Below, piece by piece: positions 1-11,800 of a stretch of 64,000 nt of DNA (within the stretch, counting starts at the first letter, position 1; each line of letters opens with the position of its first letter). A program made the translations under genes and the position numbers. Under the pieces are notes generated by a model, which ran no database searches, was not told the origin of the DNA, and saw only the letters and a list, made by a program, of their open reading frames with translations. Origin of the DNA: Sisyra terminalis (taxonomy: Eukaryota > Arthropoda > Insecta > Neuroptera > Sisyridae); contig OY292279.1 of assembly GCA_958496175.1 (NCBI GenBank), positions 3,596,001 to 3,660,000 of the forward strand. Direction: 5' to 3'.

Positions 1-275
1 AAAGTTAGCAAGGTTCTCGGAAAGTATCGCATGTTTAGTGTTAGTATGTTAAAGAAAAAGTTTAGAAGTTTTAGAGTAAAAAGCATTTTTTTTTAGTATA
101 AATCTTTCGTTTTTTTTTTATTGACCTTTAACGTCTCAAAAGTCACCATTTTTCCCGCCTCTTCTTACGAAACGATCCCATTGAAATGACAAATTGTTTT
201 AAAAATTTTCAAAATAAATCTTCCAACACATAAATCGCATTAGTGAGACCGGAACGATCATTTCGAATATATCAC

Positions 276-360
276 CGCCCTCGGCTCGATTTCGGAGTTA
301 TAGATGTCATCCGTCCGAGTGTCACTCCACGACGACTGCATCCTAAGTGCATCCATTTCA
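276..360 (-). other. possible internal coding exon, unknown gene
   Basis: On the minus strand an open 85-nt stretch begins after an acceptor-like run ending TTGCAG (reverse complement of 361-366) and ends before a possible donor GTGATA (270-275). It reads through acidic sequence including SSWSDTRTDD and is clearly richer in G and C than its surroundings. I recognise no family. The same region is also open on the plus strand from 304 to 507, so the coding reading is only a guess. A partner exon is not visible. Confidence 0.2.
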
Positions 361-1139
361 CTGCAATTATTAATGAACCGAATTTCGTTAGCAAGCACAC
401 AATGTGATAATAATACTAACTGCATCACGAGGAAAAATTTGCATCGAATCAAACATCAATCATTGCAGAGGCCAAACGAAAAAAACTTTGACAGAAAAAA
501 ATATTAATGGTTCTGTAATCGAATGTTGGGAACCTATTAGATAGCGACGAAAAATACTGTCTTGTGTTCCGGGACGGTGGCGGGAGTGGAAAAAAAAATA
601 TTATGTACGGGCGTGAAAACCATTTATTATTTTCGGTGAAACGGTCATAAGTCTCTGTCTATTCAATTAGAATGGGGCACAATGCGAGATCGTTGACATG
701 GCAAAATAATGATTCTGGTCATTTTTTATTTCGTTAACGAGTTTCGATTATTTCCATAATTTATTTAAATGGGAGAAAGAGAGAGAGTGAGAAAGAGAGC
801 AGGGTGACGCATTGGTCCCGTTAAGAAACAAATCTTCATTCAAATTTCCAAATGCATTGTTCCAAGACTTGTTATGCAATTTTTTGTGGAAGCTTGAAGA
901 AATTTACATTTTCGACGATAAAACCTTATACAGCAAAGCTTATGTTTCCTGATTTACCATTTTATGGTTTCCTGCAGCTTTATGAATGTATTTTAAAGGA
1001 CTCCAACTTCCAATGATTTCTAATAAAGAAGACAAAAAGAAAAAATAGTTTCCAAACGATAAATCTTACTCGAATATTGGTTGCTCTATTCACTGCAAAT
1101 AATTTTAAGATTTTATCAAAAAAAAAAAAATAATATATA
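361..1139. other. non-repetitive, no gene seen
   Basis: Mixed-complexity sequence with a short GA-rich run (774-801). No convincing coding frame, RNA gene or transposon end was found. Confidence 0.4.
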
Positions 1140-2413
1140 TATTAGACTGATTCAAAAAATAGTATTTTTTTTTCTTAATTATATCAAAAATATTGTTGGG
1201 AATCACCAAAAGAAAAATCCTGTGAAAGTTAAAGCTCTTAATATTAATATTAAGAGGAGCCGCATCACAAATTTCGATTTTTCATTTAAATAACATGGGA
1301 ACAATATTCTCTTACACTTTGGAACTTTATAGCTCACGTTGGTGACAATATTTCGGAATAACCAAGGTATATTCTTGTAGAAAATTGAACGATCTACAAA
1401 AAAGATGATCGTACAAGTTTTTGATATATTTATTCCTTCAAAAGTTATTCGAGGTCAAAGTTGAACTAAAGAGAATTTTTTATATTTTTTCAATTTTTTG
1501 ACGCAACCATCAATTTTATAAGAAAATTTTATAGGACATTTTTTTTAGAGAACTTTTTTTCCTATAACTTATCTCTATAAAAATTCCCTGAATTATTATA
1601 TTTTTATCATAAAAATTATTTTTTTTATTTTAATTAAATAACTTAGGACCTGTGAAAAATATCAAAAACTTTTGCAGAAATAAGTTATAAAAAAAAGTGC
1701 TCTACAAAAAACGTCCAATAAAATTCTCTCATAAAATTAATGGTTGCGTCAAAAAATTGAAAAAAATATTAAAATTTCTCTTTAGTTCAACTTTGACCTC
1801 GAATAACTTTTGAAGGAACAAATATATCAAAAACTTGTACGAGATTTTTTTTGTAGATCGTTCAATTTTCTACAAAAATATACCTTGGTCATTCCGAAAT
1901 ATTATCACTAACGTGAGTTATAAAGTTCCAGAGTGCAAGAGAATATTGTTAACTTAGGACCTGTGCAAAATATCAGAAACTTTTATAGAGATAAGTTATA
2001 AAAAAAAGTGCTCTACAAAAAATGTCCCATAAAATTTTCTCATCAAATTGATGGTTGCGTCAAAAAATTAAAAAAATATTAAAATTTCTCTTTAGTTCAA
2101 CTTTCATTTCGTACAACTTTTGAAGGAATAAATATATCAAAAACTTGGTTAGAGACCTTTTTTGTAGATCGTTCAATTTTCTACAAGAATATACCTTGGT
2201 CATTCCGAAATATTGTCACCAACGTGAGCTTTAAAATTCCAAAGTGTAAGAGAATATTGTTCCCATGTTATTTAAATGGAATATCGAAATTTGCGATGCA
2301 GACCTCTTAATATTAATATTAAGAGCTTAAGCTTTCACAGTTTTTTTTTTCATTCCCAACAATATTTTCGATATAAAGTCGAAAAAAAATCATCATTTTT
2401 TTTTTTGATTTAG

Positions 2414-2415
<2 letters not shown>
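1140..2415. mobile_element. long foldback element with duplicated inner segment
   Basis: The left arm (about 1140-1620) is repeated in reverse complement on the right. Examples are ATATTGTTGGGAAT against ATTCCCAACAATAT, CTCACGTTGGTGACAATATT against its inverse, and the AT palindrome at 1235-1256 against 2304-2325. The inner segment occurs twice on the right, starting AACTTAGGACCTGTG at 1640 and again at 1951 (311-bp step). It has no coding capacity, so it is a non-autonomous foldback or MITE-like element. It is related to the elements at 13641, 48080 and 56240. Confidence 0.75.
1235..1256. repeat. perfect 22-bp AT palindrome in left foldback arm
   Basis: The half-site CTCTTAATATT is followed directly by its exact reverse complement. 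The same palindrome is present in the right arm at 2304-2325. Imperfect forms lie at the equivalent place in the element at 13641-14421. Confidence 0.85.

Positions 2416-2449
<34 letters not shown>
2416..2449. repeat. (AT)n microsatellite
   Basis: An uninterrupted AT dinucleotide run borders the right end of the foldback element. Confidence 0.95.
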
Positions 2450-2452
<3 letters not shown>

Positions 2453-3572
2453 GGATTAAGAATAGACAGACGCCTATTTATATTTTCGAAGACAATAGGC
2501 AAATTATTCAAATTTATTAGATGAAGATGGCACGCAACCGAATGATAATTTTTTCGACTGAAATCACGTAAATTCTTCAGAAAAAAATTCTATTAGAAAA
2601 ATTCCTTTTGTTGATTAATAACATTTTTTCAATCGGATGGAAGGAGAAAAAGAAACCAGATGCCAAAAATAAGAATATAAAAATGGCAATTAATTCGTCA
2701 TTGAACCCATTTGTCGAACGAACGTCGAAAAAATGTCAAATTCCTTAAATGTTTCTTCCACTCACCCACCCGCCCCCCAACTCCCCACCAATTTCAATCA
2801 TATTAATTGAATTTTTATATTCTGTGCCCTAATCGTTAATTTATGTATCCAGAAACTTGGCAAATATCGTATTTTCCACGGCGTACTCAAGCGAAAAGTC
2901 AAAATCGTTTTTCGCGTGTACTCCTCCCTCCCCTAGTCCACCGCCAAACGTATTCCTTATTTCTGATTTGTTTAAATGGCTGTTTTTAGTATTTGAAAAC
3001 AAATAAATATATGGCAGGAGAGCACGCGATTTAAATCAGAATGGGAAAACATTGAGAAAATAATAATCCAATGGAAATGTTTCTCTTATTTCATGTCACT
3101 TGTGTAGCACGACAGTTTCGTCAAGCTTCAAATAAATTGAATAGACACTAAAAATATAAGCTCTGGCAAATTTAATAAAACAGCCAAATGAAATCGGAGA
3201 AAATCAGGAAATCGTAAAATTTTCTCGCAGGAAATTTTGAACGGGTGATACGCGTACTGGTCGTGGAGGGTCGGAAATGTAAATTGAATTCACCACAAAT
3301 GTGGTTAAAGGTGGTTTAATGTATGTACGAAAAGTTGAAAAAACAAATGGGAAACTCTTAAATTGTTGAGAAGCACTGGTCAAAAGCATTTTATGGAAGA
3401 CTCTTGAAAAAGTTAAGGATTTTATTTGCAAGTTCAAGACCAATCAAGAGACAAGGAAAATTAAAAGAATCTTCTTGAATTTAAAAAAAAAAAGTAATTT
3501 TTTTGACATCTTAAAATTTGTAGAACTGTAAAGAAAAATAGATTTTGGCCACCGAAATATTGCAATTTTAAA
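2450..3572. other. non-repetitive, no gene seen
   Basis: The segment 2750-2960 is richer in C and in complexity (AT-hook-poor, CCCACC runs). Elsewhere it is AT-rich. No coding frame stands out. Confidence 0.35.
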
Positions 3573-4005
3573 TGTTCTGAACGTTTTAATATGAATTTTA
3601 TGTACCTACAAGTACCGAAATTTATTATTTTTTCAATAAAAATTTGGATATTTAAGCCAAAATCAACACCCAAAAGTATCATTGCAAACTATTTTTTTTC
3701 TTTTATTTATTGTACAAAGTACACTGTAATTGTTGCCAATTTATTTTGTCTAAAATTAAAGTTTTTTTCCAACAATTTTCCAAAGAAAAATGTTCTGAAC
3801 GTTTCAATATGAATTTTATGAACATAGGAGTATCGAAATGTATTATTTTTTCTACATAAAATTAGAGATTTAAGCCAAATTCAAAACTCAAAAGTATCAA
3901 AGCAAACTATTTCAATTTTTTTCTCTTATTTGTTGCACGAAGTACATTTTGATTGTTGCCAATTCATTTTTCCAACAGTTTTCCAACGAAAAGTTTGTTT
4001 TTTAA
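3573..4005. repeat. two tandem ~218-bp units
   Basis: TGTTCTGAACGTTTYAATATG starts at 3573 and again at 3791. Both copies go on to share AAAAGTATCA, a poly-T tract and a TTGTTGCCAATT block. They have diverged by point changes and small indels. Confidence 0.75.
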
Positions 4006-4253
4006 TTTTTTTCCGAAATAAATATTAAATGATAACATCTACTGATAAGTTTCCGGTTTAACAACCCAGAGTGCCACAATAAGAAAATTTATAAATATTT
4101 TTTTTAGTAAGCACCAATCTTCAAAGGGAAGTTCTAAAAATTTGATGAAAGTTTGTCCTTTGGTTCAAAAATTACTGTGGTTTTGCTGAGGCAACTTGTT
4201 TTGTCTCCAAAAAAATGTTTTTTTGACGAAAAAATCATTCTTAAAAGGAAAAA

Positions 4254-4880
4254 ATGACTTCCTTAGTGTTATTCGGATTTTCGACCCGGAAAATGATAAT
4301 ATATGAATTGTTTGCTGAATTAAGATATCCAAAGAGACATCCAAAACAGGTGGTTATACTGGAAATCGTCAAAAAAGTTCACAAAAGTAAAATTGCCGAA
4401 GAAAGCTTGAACTTTAAATACATAAATAAATTAGAAAAGCTTTATTTTTCATGAAAATTTGTCGATAGAAAACTGCTCCCAAAGTTGAAGCCACATTTGC
4501 TTATGGTAGATAAAAAATTAAAATATGATTCTGGATACTTTTTTTAAAGCTGTTTTGAACCGATAAAAATGACTTTATGCATAGATATGCAACGATAAAC
4601 AAAACTAAGATCCACCACTATATAGCAAAGTGGAAACAGCCGGTGAATCTCACCCAAAAGTGCAACAACATTTTCGGACCCATATTTTTAGAATGTGAAC
4701 GAAATTTTATTAAACAACTACCTCAGAAATTGCAAGAAAGTCAATATAACAATAACTAAATGGCCCAACGGTGAAGGAAAATTATCTTTAATCAAGATAA
4801 TGCACGGTGTTGCAGGTCTTTGGTTACGTTGGCAAAACTGCATGAATTTAACTATTGCAACTACCCTTTTTCTATTTTTT
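4254..4880 (+). pseudogene. mariner-type transposase fossil
   Basis: The fragments KQVVILEIVKKVHK, KPHLLMVDKK, MHRYATINKTKIHHY and FNQDNAR follow one another in the order expected of a mariner transposase. They lie in different frames with several stops. Known family members read HRYVTMDETWIHHY and FHQDNAP at these places. Here the first catalytic Asp is replaced (TINKT at about 4589-4606), while the second Asp survives in the QDNA block near 4790-4803. The helix-turn-helix part is only weakly visible and no clean terminal repeats were found. It is an old, inactive copy. The identification rests on remembered family motifs, not on a search. Confidence 0.7.
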
Positions 4881-5089
4881 TTTATTAAGCTGAGTTTTCC
4901 ATGATTGGGTTAATTGAGCCTCAACCGAGTAGCCTCAGGGTTAATTGTGTTTTCTGGGTCCCTACTTCACGTAGTTAAGATTAAGAAGCTGGGGGACCCT
5001 CAGGAACCATTGCACTAGGTGCTTTTCAATAATTATGGCTCTAGGGCTTGATCCCTAATTCCTCAGGTCTCCATTTTTTAAGAGGTTAG

Positions 5090-5207
5090 AAGATAAGGTT
5101 ATGATATTGAGAAATAAAAATTTTCATATGCCAGTCCAAATAGCAAATCTGAAAAGAAAATATAATCTTCCCCCACGTTACGCAGACGAAGTCGCGGGGA
5201 TCAGCTT

Positions 5208-5208
<1 letters not shown>
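5090..5208 (-). mobile_element. short terminal fragment of the GACTTCGTCTGCG family
   Basis: The block from ATAAAAATTTTCATATGCCA to CGCAGACGAAGTCGCGGGGA matches one end of the long elements at 33130-35556 and 46471-49385. Only this terminus is present. It stops against the adjacent TA run. Confidence 0.6.
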
Positions 5209-5289
<81 letters not shown>

Positions 5290-5307
5290 ATAAAGCTGAT
5301 AATTTTT

Positions 5308-5342
<35 letters not shown>
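5209..5342. repeat. two long (TA)n microsatellites
   Basis: TA runs at 5209-5290 and 5309-5342 are separated by AATAAAGCTGATAATTTTTTG, which is an inverted match to the flanking TCAGCTTTATTAT. The open frames across this region are only translated dinucleotide repeat. Confidence 0.95.
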
Positions 5343-5343
<1 letters not shown>

Positions 5344-6095
5344 AAAAATTCAAGTATATTCTCAATTGGTGATATGAAATAACATAGTTAAAACTTGAAG
5401 GCCAAAATGAGAGAATGGCAGCTTTAAAGATGTCGTTTAAGGAATCTGAACTGGTTTGAGGCATTTATTATTTGTTGTCAATTATAAATACATTAACACC
5501 TTTTTCCGATTCCATAAATTACACCCTTGAATCTGCATTTTTGTCATTACCATAATATTTATTATCACAAGTTGAGAACAGGTAAAATTCTTTTCAATTT
5601 AACACCTGTTTTGGAATTTATTCGGTTTTGCTCACAATAATGGTCATTATGGAGCAAAGGTCAACAAAAATTGTACTTTAATATTTGTCTACCTGAATTC
5701 TATCGTATGATTGAAGAACAGGTTAATTGATTTCGATAATATTATGTTTTCTGGTACATATTAGTGTTTTGCTCAAGAAAAAAAAAATATAAGTAAGATC
5801 AAAGACAAGTCTATTCTAAATAGTTGTACCAATATTTTATTTTGATTTCATTTATGATTCTAATTTAAAAACAGCTTTACTGATTTAATAGAAACTTTGT
5901 TATGAAGTTCAAATAATTTTTCTTCGGAAGAAAAGGTTGCCTATTTACGTTTAATTATTAATAATAAAAGTAGCTTTCAAAAGAAGGCCGAAAGAAATAA
6001 ATAAATGGACACCCATAAATTGGATATAACTTGGATTAATTAATTAAAAGTCTATGTTCTTTTTTGAGATATCAAAAAATCAGCATACATAAAAT
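5343..6095. other. AT-rich, no gene seen
   Basis: I saw no coding frame, transposon terminus or RNA gene here. Confidence 0.35.
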
Positions 6096-6342
6096 CAGGG
6101 GTGGCCTATTCAAATGATATTGCGGGCCATTTCAGAAATCCATCATAACTCCGGGAGCCTCTTTTGAAGTTATATCTCAAATTCTCCATACTAAATTTAG
6201 ATACACTGTAATCATTTTAATATTTCGATTATCACCAATTGGCTCATTATAAAAGGTATACATTTTATGAAAGCCTGACGATATTGCGGGTAGAAAAATT
6301 TGTTAAAGGTGCCTTTTGTGGTCCGCGGGTTGGCCACCTCTG
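6096..6342. mobile_element. hAT-like miniature element
   Basis: The left end CAGGGGTGGCCTATTC pairs with the right end GGTTGGCCACCTCTG, giving a CAGRGGTGGCC inverted terminus. The segments GCGGGCC and GGTCCGCGGG lie just inside each end. CAG/CTG tips of this kind are typical of non-autonomous hAT elements. I could not find a clear 8-bp target duplication; an alternative right end is at 6352. Confidence 0.6.
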
Positions 6343-6667
6343 ACAACCTCTGATTTAAATAAACAATGAATAATCTATCTTTTATCTACATATAAAAAAT
6401 TGTGGTGTTGATTTACGTAGATTTCAAAAACTCAAAAAAATTATCATTGATTTAGCTGAAATTTTGTCTCGATATACAATCCGCATCAAAGATTGTCCTT
6501 ATCTTTTTCTTGCGTCGAAAACATACCTGCGATCCCAAAAAAACGGCATTTTCAACGGCCAATACCAAGCCGCTAATTGGCAATACTGCATTGCTATGCT
6601 GGTGTAGTGATTTTTAAAGGTAGAGCAATTGATAAACGTATAATCAAAATAAGATATTTTTTTGCTT

Positions 6668-6816
6668 GGAAGATTGCTTGGCAATCGAAATACGTATCTA
6701 GACAATACGTCACAAATATTTTTGTTTGAACTTTTGTTCAAATTTGTTATTATTATTATATTAAATTATACTACATAAATTGGACCGCAATATATTCTAT
6801 ATATTGTATACACATG
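6668..6816 (+). repeat. partial copy of hammerhead-like dispersed repeat
   Basis: It contains GATTGCTTGGCAATCGAAAT, ACGTATCT, the CAATACGTCAC block and the terminal ATTCTATATATTGTATACAC. The same segments occur in the same order at 20775-21213, 53215 and 53828. The left part of the family, with the CTGAGGA box, is altered here. Confidence 0.7.
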
Positions 6817-6934
6817 ATAAACGTATGTCTTGAAAGTAAGTTATAATTGGTACAGTGGGGTTGATACGGGAGGTGATTCTAAAAATTCATAAGCTTTTTT
6901 TTTTTTGCTTAATTCAATTTCCTTATTTATTTAC

Positions 6935-6978
6935 AACCGTAGGCTGGCAAGACAACGTCTGCCGGGTTCAGCTAGTGC
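6935..6978 (-). mobile_element. transposon terminus fragment
   Basis: The GCTGGCAAGACAACGTCTGC block, followed by CGGGTTCAGCTAGT, resembles a terminus I know from repetitive DNA in many insects. It also resembles TGACCCAGCAAACTTCG at 45530. It is only a stub, and family assignment is uncertain. Confidence 0.35.
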
Positions 6979-7003
6979 AAAAATAAATGAGAAGCAAAAC
7001 CAC

Positions 7004-7731
7004 TTAAGGGTGGATCACCGTCAGAACGTAAAAAAAAATGACTTTTATAAAACTGCTGCCATTTTTTTTAGAGATATTAAAAACGGTCTTCGGCATGTAA
7101 AAGTTGAAGTTTTGAACTATCTTTTTTTTATTTATTTGCCCCGATATGTCACCCCTCCCCCTTTTACAGCGCTTTGAAAAAGGGTCCTCAAATATGAGGA
7201 GGCAAACGGGAGACAAGTTTTCTCGGAAACCGGAAGTTAGATCATGATTTTCCAAAAAATGTAGGTTTTGATAATACGTCTTCTTGGTACTGAACCTCGA
7301 AAATCCAAAAAAAGTTGAAAATTCACAAAATGGCGCGACTTTGAAAAAAAAGTTAAAAAAAACACCTTTTTTTGGACCTTTCCCCCCTCTCCCACTTTTA
7401 CGGGGGGAAGTTTGGCCAATTTCAGAGGTTCAGTACTAAGAAGATAAGTTAAACTATAACACTCTCCAGTTTTAAGTCAATCCGTCGGATAGTTTCTGAG
7501 AAATCTTGTCTCCCAGTTTTAAAAGTTGATTTCGAGAAAAACGCATTTAAAGTTTTTTTAAGATATTTTTTATGTTATTATCAATTTATTCAATTTTGAT
7601 TAGTGAAAATACATTAGTCAGCTATTCCAATCTTTTTAACACGTTATTCTTGAATGTTATAAGAAGACATTTATGGAAAAAAAAAATGGAAAAATCGAAA
7701 TTTTTTTTTTCTGACGGTGATCCACCCTTAA
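7004..7731. mobile_element. TTAA-flanked foldback MITE
   Basis: TTAA at 7004-7007 precedes GGGTGGATCACCGTCAGAA, and the reverse complement of that end precedes TTAA at 7728-7731. That gives a ~19-bp perfect terminal repeat with a TTAA duplication. Inner inverted blocks include GGTACTGAACCTC against GAGGTTCAGTAC. TTAA targets suggest the piggyBac superfamily, but a terminus starting GGG is unusual for it and does not match the local piggyBac copy. There is no coding frame of note. Confidence 0.65.
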
Positions 7732-9600
7732 AACAAAGTTCTAGGGTCTTAGGAAATATTTTTTTATAAAAATTCGGACATTTAGGTTCAAGAAAATTGC
7801 CTTATTTATCATAAAAAAAACGAGATTTAAACCAAACTAGGCAATAACTTAAAGATGGTAAAATAAAATTTCATGACTGAAAAAAAATATTGTAATTTAT
7901 GCAGCATAATGCACGACAGAAGAAAAGTTTTGACCATTTTCTTGAAACAAGAAGAAGGAATTTTTTTGTCATTGTTTAAGAATATTAAAAGTCCACCGAT
8001 TTATACTTGCAAGAATATAAAATTTGTTTACATTTGCAAATTTATGACAGCGCAATACGTATACATATCTCTATATATATATAAAAGTTTGAGAATCCGG
8101 AAACGTAAAAATAAATAAACAATTTATGAATAATATGCACCGAGAGGAAAAATTCAATTACCAACTTTCCCGAAACTTAACTAGTTAAGTACAAAGTTGC
8201 ATTAACGTCAGAAAATATTTCCGTTTCCATCATCAATTTTTCATGTTTGCCAAACCCAAGTCGAATAAGCACTGTTTCTTATTTGCGACATTCTTTGCGA
8301 CCGTTTGTGCATTTGTACATATGCACTTATTAATGCCATGCTGCATATGCAAATTTTCATTTAGCCCAAGTGCAAAGTATACAAATATATGTAAATAATG
8401 AAGCTTACCTAAAAGCTCCCGCGCTTGACTTTCTAAAACATCGCACTGCATAGTTAATACGCTTAATACCGTAACGTTGGCAAACGAATTTTACTTTATA
8501 GAGATATCATAACGATATTTATTATTACTTATATCTCTCTATATATATTTCGAGTGAAATAAGTTTTGAACTTTTCGCCTCAAAGTTGCTGGCAAGACAT
8601 TTTTCCATTTTAGCGATGCAAGTCAAAGAGATGTGTGGGAGAAAATACTTTGTCATGCACAATATTTACTTTAGCCCGTTGGAACTCTTATTTGCATGTA
8701 AGCGGATATGGTCAGTCATGTAAAAATTTAAATTGGTTTTACTAGAACGTGTAATGGTCAGAGATGGTCGTTCTTTTCTTTTCGGCCGAGATTTAAAGTT
8801 CACTCGAGCAAAAGATATTTAAATTGAGTCTGAAATCATCGAGCAACTAATTTCAAAACTTCGTCTCGCTACTTAAGGATTTATAAGAGACCATGGTGGA
8901 AGCCTTGAAGACAGTGTTTGATAATCACGCGACTTGAATTCCGCTTATTTTTAATGTAAATACTTCGTAAATGTGTTATTATTACGACAAAATAAAATTA
9001 CTTTATTGATTATAGGAAATATGGCAAGCTAATGCAAAAAGGTGGTGAAGGAAAAAGTTTCTCTTATTGAGTAAAAAGGTTTTTTTTCAACAAATAAATT
9101 TCGATTTGGCAATTATTAAAGGCAAGAAAAATCATTAGAGGTGAAAAATTTAAAAAAAAAATGGCATTGAATTTGTTTAATTGAAGGTCTTCAGAAGGAA
9201 TTTATTTTATTAATTTCACAGAACTACAATGGAATATTATATTTTAGTTTTCATGGTTTTTAAATTGGTTAATTTTATAAGAGATTTTATCTTATTTTTT
9301 TCTTAAAAGTTAATTTGGCTTAAACATGAGAATTAGATGAAAGATTTTTAATTGAAATTTATTTTTTTGTTAAAATTGGTCTTTTTGATGCACGAAAGTG
9401 CATCTAAAAAATTAACGTAGACTTTTTTCCCTGGATTTTTTCTATGAAATGTTTTTGTGTTATTTCATTGGCCAGGCGACCTTAAAAAAAATCAAAAGTA
9501 ATGATTTTTTCTTGAAAAATTAGCATTTTCTCAAATTTTGCTTAAAATTTGGCTTTATCATGAATTCCAAAGAATATTTTTACATTTCGTCAATATATTC
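7732..9600. other. no gene seen
   Basis: 7732-8140 is AT-rich. 8150-8980 is more complex and may be unique backbone. No splice-bounded coding frame was recognised. Confidence 0.35.
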
Positions 9601-9609
9601 AAGCAGTTA

Positions 9610-10290
9610 GAAATTAAATGAAAAACTATACAGGTTTGTGATGTTTGTAGTGAAATTTGAAACTCAAAAAAAGTTATAATTATTTTGAAGCAGAAATAAT
9701 AGATGTGAAATAGGGTATAGATTTCATGACAAGGTCACAGAAAAATGGAGAGGGATTCCAATAAATGATTTTTGCATTTTAAAGTCTTAGCAATTTGTCA
9801 CAGTATAAACGTTTCTTTATTTTTTCTATGAGATCTTCAGCATTTTAAGGGTACCTTTATAGTAATAGCGATTATTGGACTTTCCTCCAAAAATGGTCTT
9901 TTTACGTCTATAGTACTCCAGGATTATAAAATCTATTTCCATGTGAAGTTAAAAGTAATAATGCCAGGAAAATTAAAGATTTTTTTTCCATTTAGAATTT
10001 GTTAGTTATCCTTGGAAGCTCAAAAAAGTAAGAAATAAGAAATTAAATTGAAGCAAAAAAAAAGTTGAAGATTTTACGACAAGATGACAGAAAAATGGGG
10101 AGGGACTCCAATAACTTATCTTTCCATTTTAAGGATTTGGAAATTTGTCGCAGTATTGGCGTTTATTTATCCTTAAAAAAAGATCTTCAGCGTTTTGAGG
10201 ATATCTTTATTATTTTTGTTCTTTCCTTCAAAAATGGATTTCTTTTAAGTTCTGTAGTACTCCAGGATTAAAAAATCAACTTTCATGAGA
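9610..10290. repeat. tandem duplication, ~358-bp unit
   Basis: GACAAGGTCACAGAAAAATG near 9729 recurs as GACAAGATGACAGAAAAATG near 10078. The following GGGATTCCAATAA, ATTTGTCACAGTAT and TTCAGCATTTTAAGG blocks recur in order with modest divergence. Confidence 0.7.
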
Positions 10291-10859
10291 AGTTTTACAT
10301 AATAAAAGTAAAATGAAGTTTTTTTTTCCTGTTTTGATTTTTCGGATGCGGGCTACAAGGGCTAAGACACATGAGAAAATTATGACGAATCTTGGAGCCT
10401 TCGCAACGAATTTGAGAGTCTTCTTCTGACAACATTATATGATAATTATATTGGAACCAGATTGGCTTTAGAATGGATTTGAACCGGAAAAATTTGCAAT
10501 CCAAGGACAATCGCAACTTTCAGTCTATTAGCCTCTGTAGCTGTCAGTATTTTGCTTTTAAGCTGGACCCTCTTTGCCATTATTTAAGAATTCAGGAACC
10601 ATTAAAATAAAAGGTAAACACATTTTTGCATATATATTGGCAAAAAATAACAAATATTAAAAACCCATACGTGTGAACCCAAGAATTGTCTCAAATTTAA
10701 ATTTTTTGCCAAGCTTTTTTTTACTACTTCTTTCGTTAGTGCTGGTCCATAAATATTTCACGGGAAGTTACTGGTAGAATTTAATTTTTCAAAAAGTAAA
10801 AACATTTTCAGTAAAAATTACCAAATTATTAATTCATTCTTCTTTTATAAATTTCGACT

Positions 10860-11800
10860 TTATTGATAACTTGATCAAGTAATTTCTATACATAAGAAAA
10901 TTGACACGTTTGTGATGTTTGTAATAAACGATTTTTTTTCAACAGCTACAGTTTTTCTTAATCAATTTTTAATCTTTTGATGAAGTTTATTCGCAATATG
11001 GGCCATCAAATTCAAATTAATCAAAGTTTTTTTGACAAACTAATCAATAATTCAAAGTTACATGTTTTTTTTTTTTATTTCTTGAAGCTTTAATCCCCAT
11101 GAATCAAAGCTCAAGCTTGGATCATCAAAAAAAAATTTTTGTGAAAAAAAAATATAAAAATTAATACAAGGATAGATGTTTGGATTTTTTTTTTAAAAAT
11201 GCTACAGAAAAACAGCAAATCAGAGTAATTTCAATATAAGGCTACAAGTAGCTGCAACAATGCAATTCATTGGCTATTCGAAACCACAGCAAATCCCATA
11301 TGATGGTTAAGATCCATTTTTTTTTTGTTACTTAACCCCTATTCTAGTAAAACAACCCCCCCATCTCTTGATTTTCCCCTCATTGTTTAATATACAATTG
11401 GAAAACAATACTTCAAAATAAAAATGAAAAAAGCTCACCAAAAAAAATAATATATTTTAAGTCCAAATTTAACTCCAAAATTAAAGTTTAGTTTTATTTA
11501 TCATACAATTAATATTCTGTGAATATTTCAAGTCAAATGTGTAGATTTTTTTATTACAAATTTATAGATAAAAATTGAATTTTAGTTTACCATTGATAAG
11601 TATTTTATTTATTTCCGAGTCACAAGAAATTAATGGATAATTTCTGCGCATAAGAAAATTGATAAGTTTGTGATGTTTGTAATAAACGTTTTTTTTTTCA
11701 ACAGCTACGATTTTTCTTTATCAATTATTGATCTTTTAATGAAGTTTATTCGTAATTTGGGGCCATCAAATTCAAATTAATCTAAGTTTTTTTTTTAAAT
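10860..11800. repeat. direct repeat ~760 bp apart
   Basis: GTTTGTGATGTTTGTAATAA near 10908 and 11666 is followed in both copies by CAACAGCTAC, GATGAAGTTTATTCG and GGCCATCAAATTC. A weaker relative of the first block is at 9632, so the 9.6-11.8 kb region is a decayed patchwork of one repeat. Confidence 0.65.

Noticed and set aside
5101..5464. Open frames of repeated Ile-Tyr on both strands
   Set aside because: These are translations of TA microsatellites.
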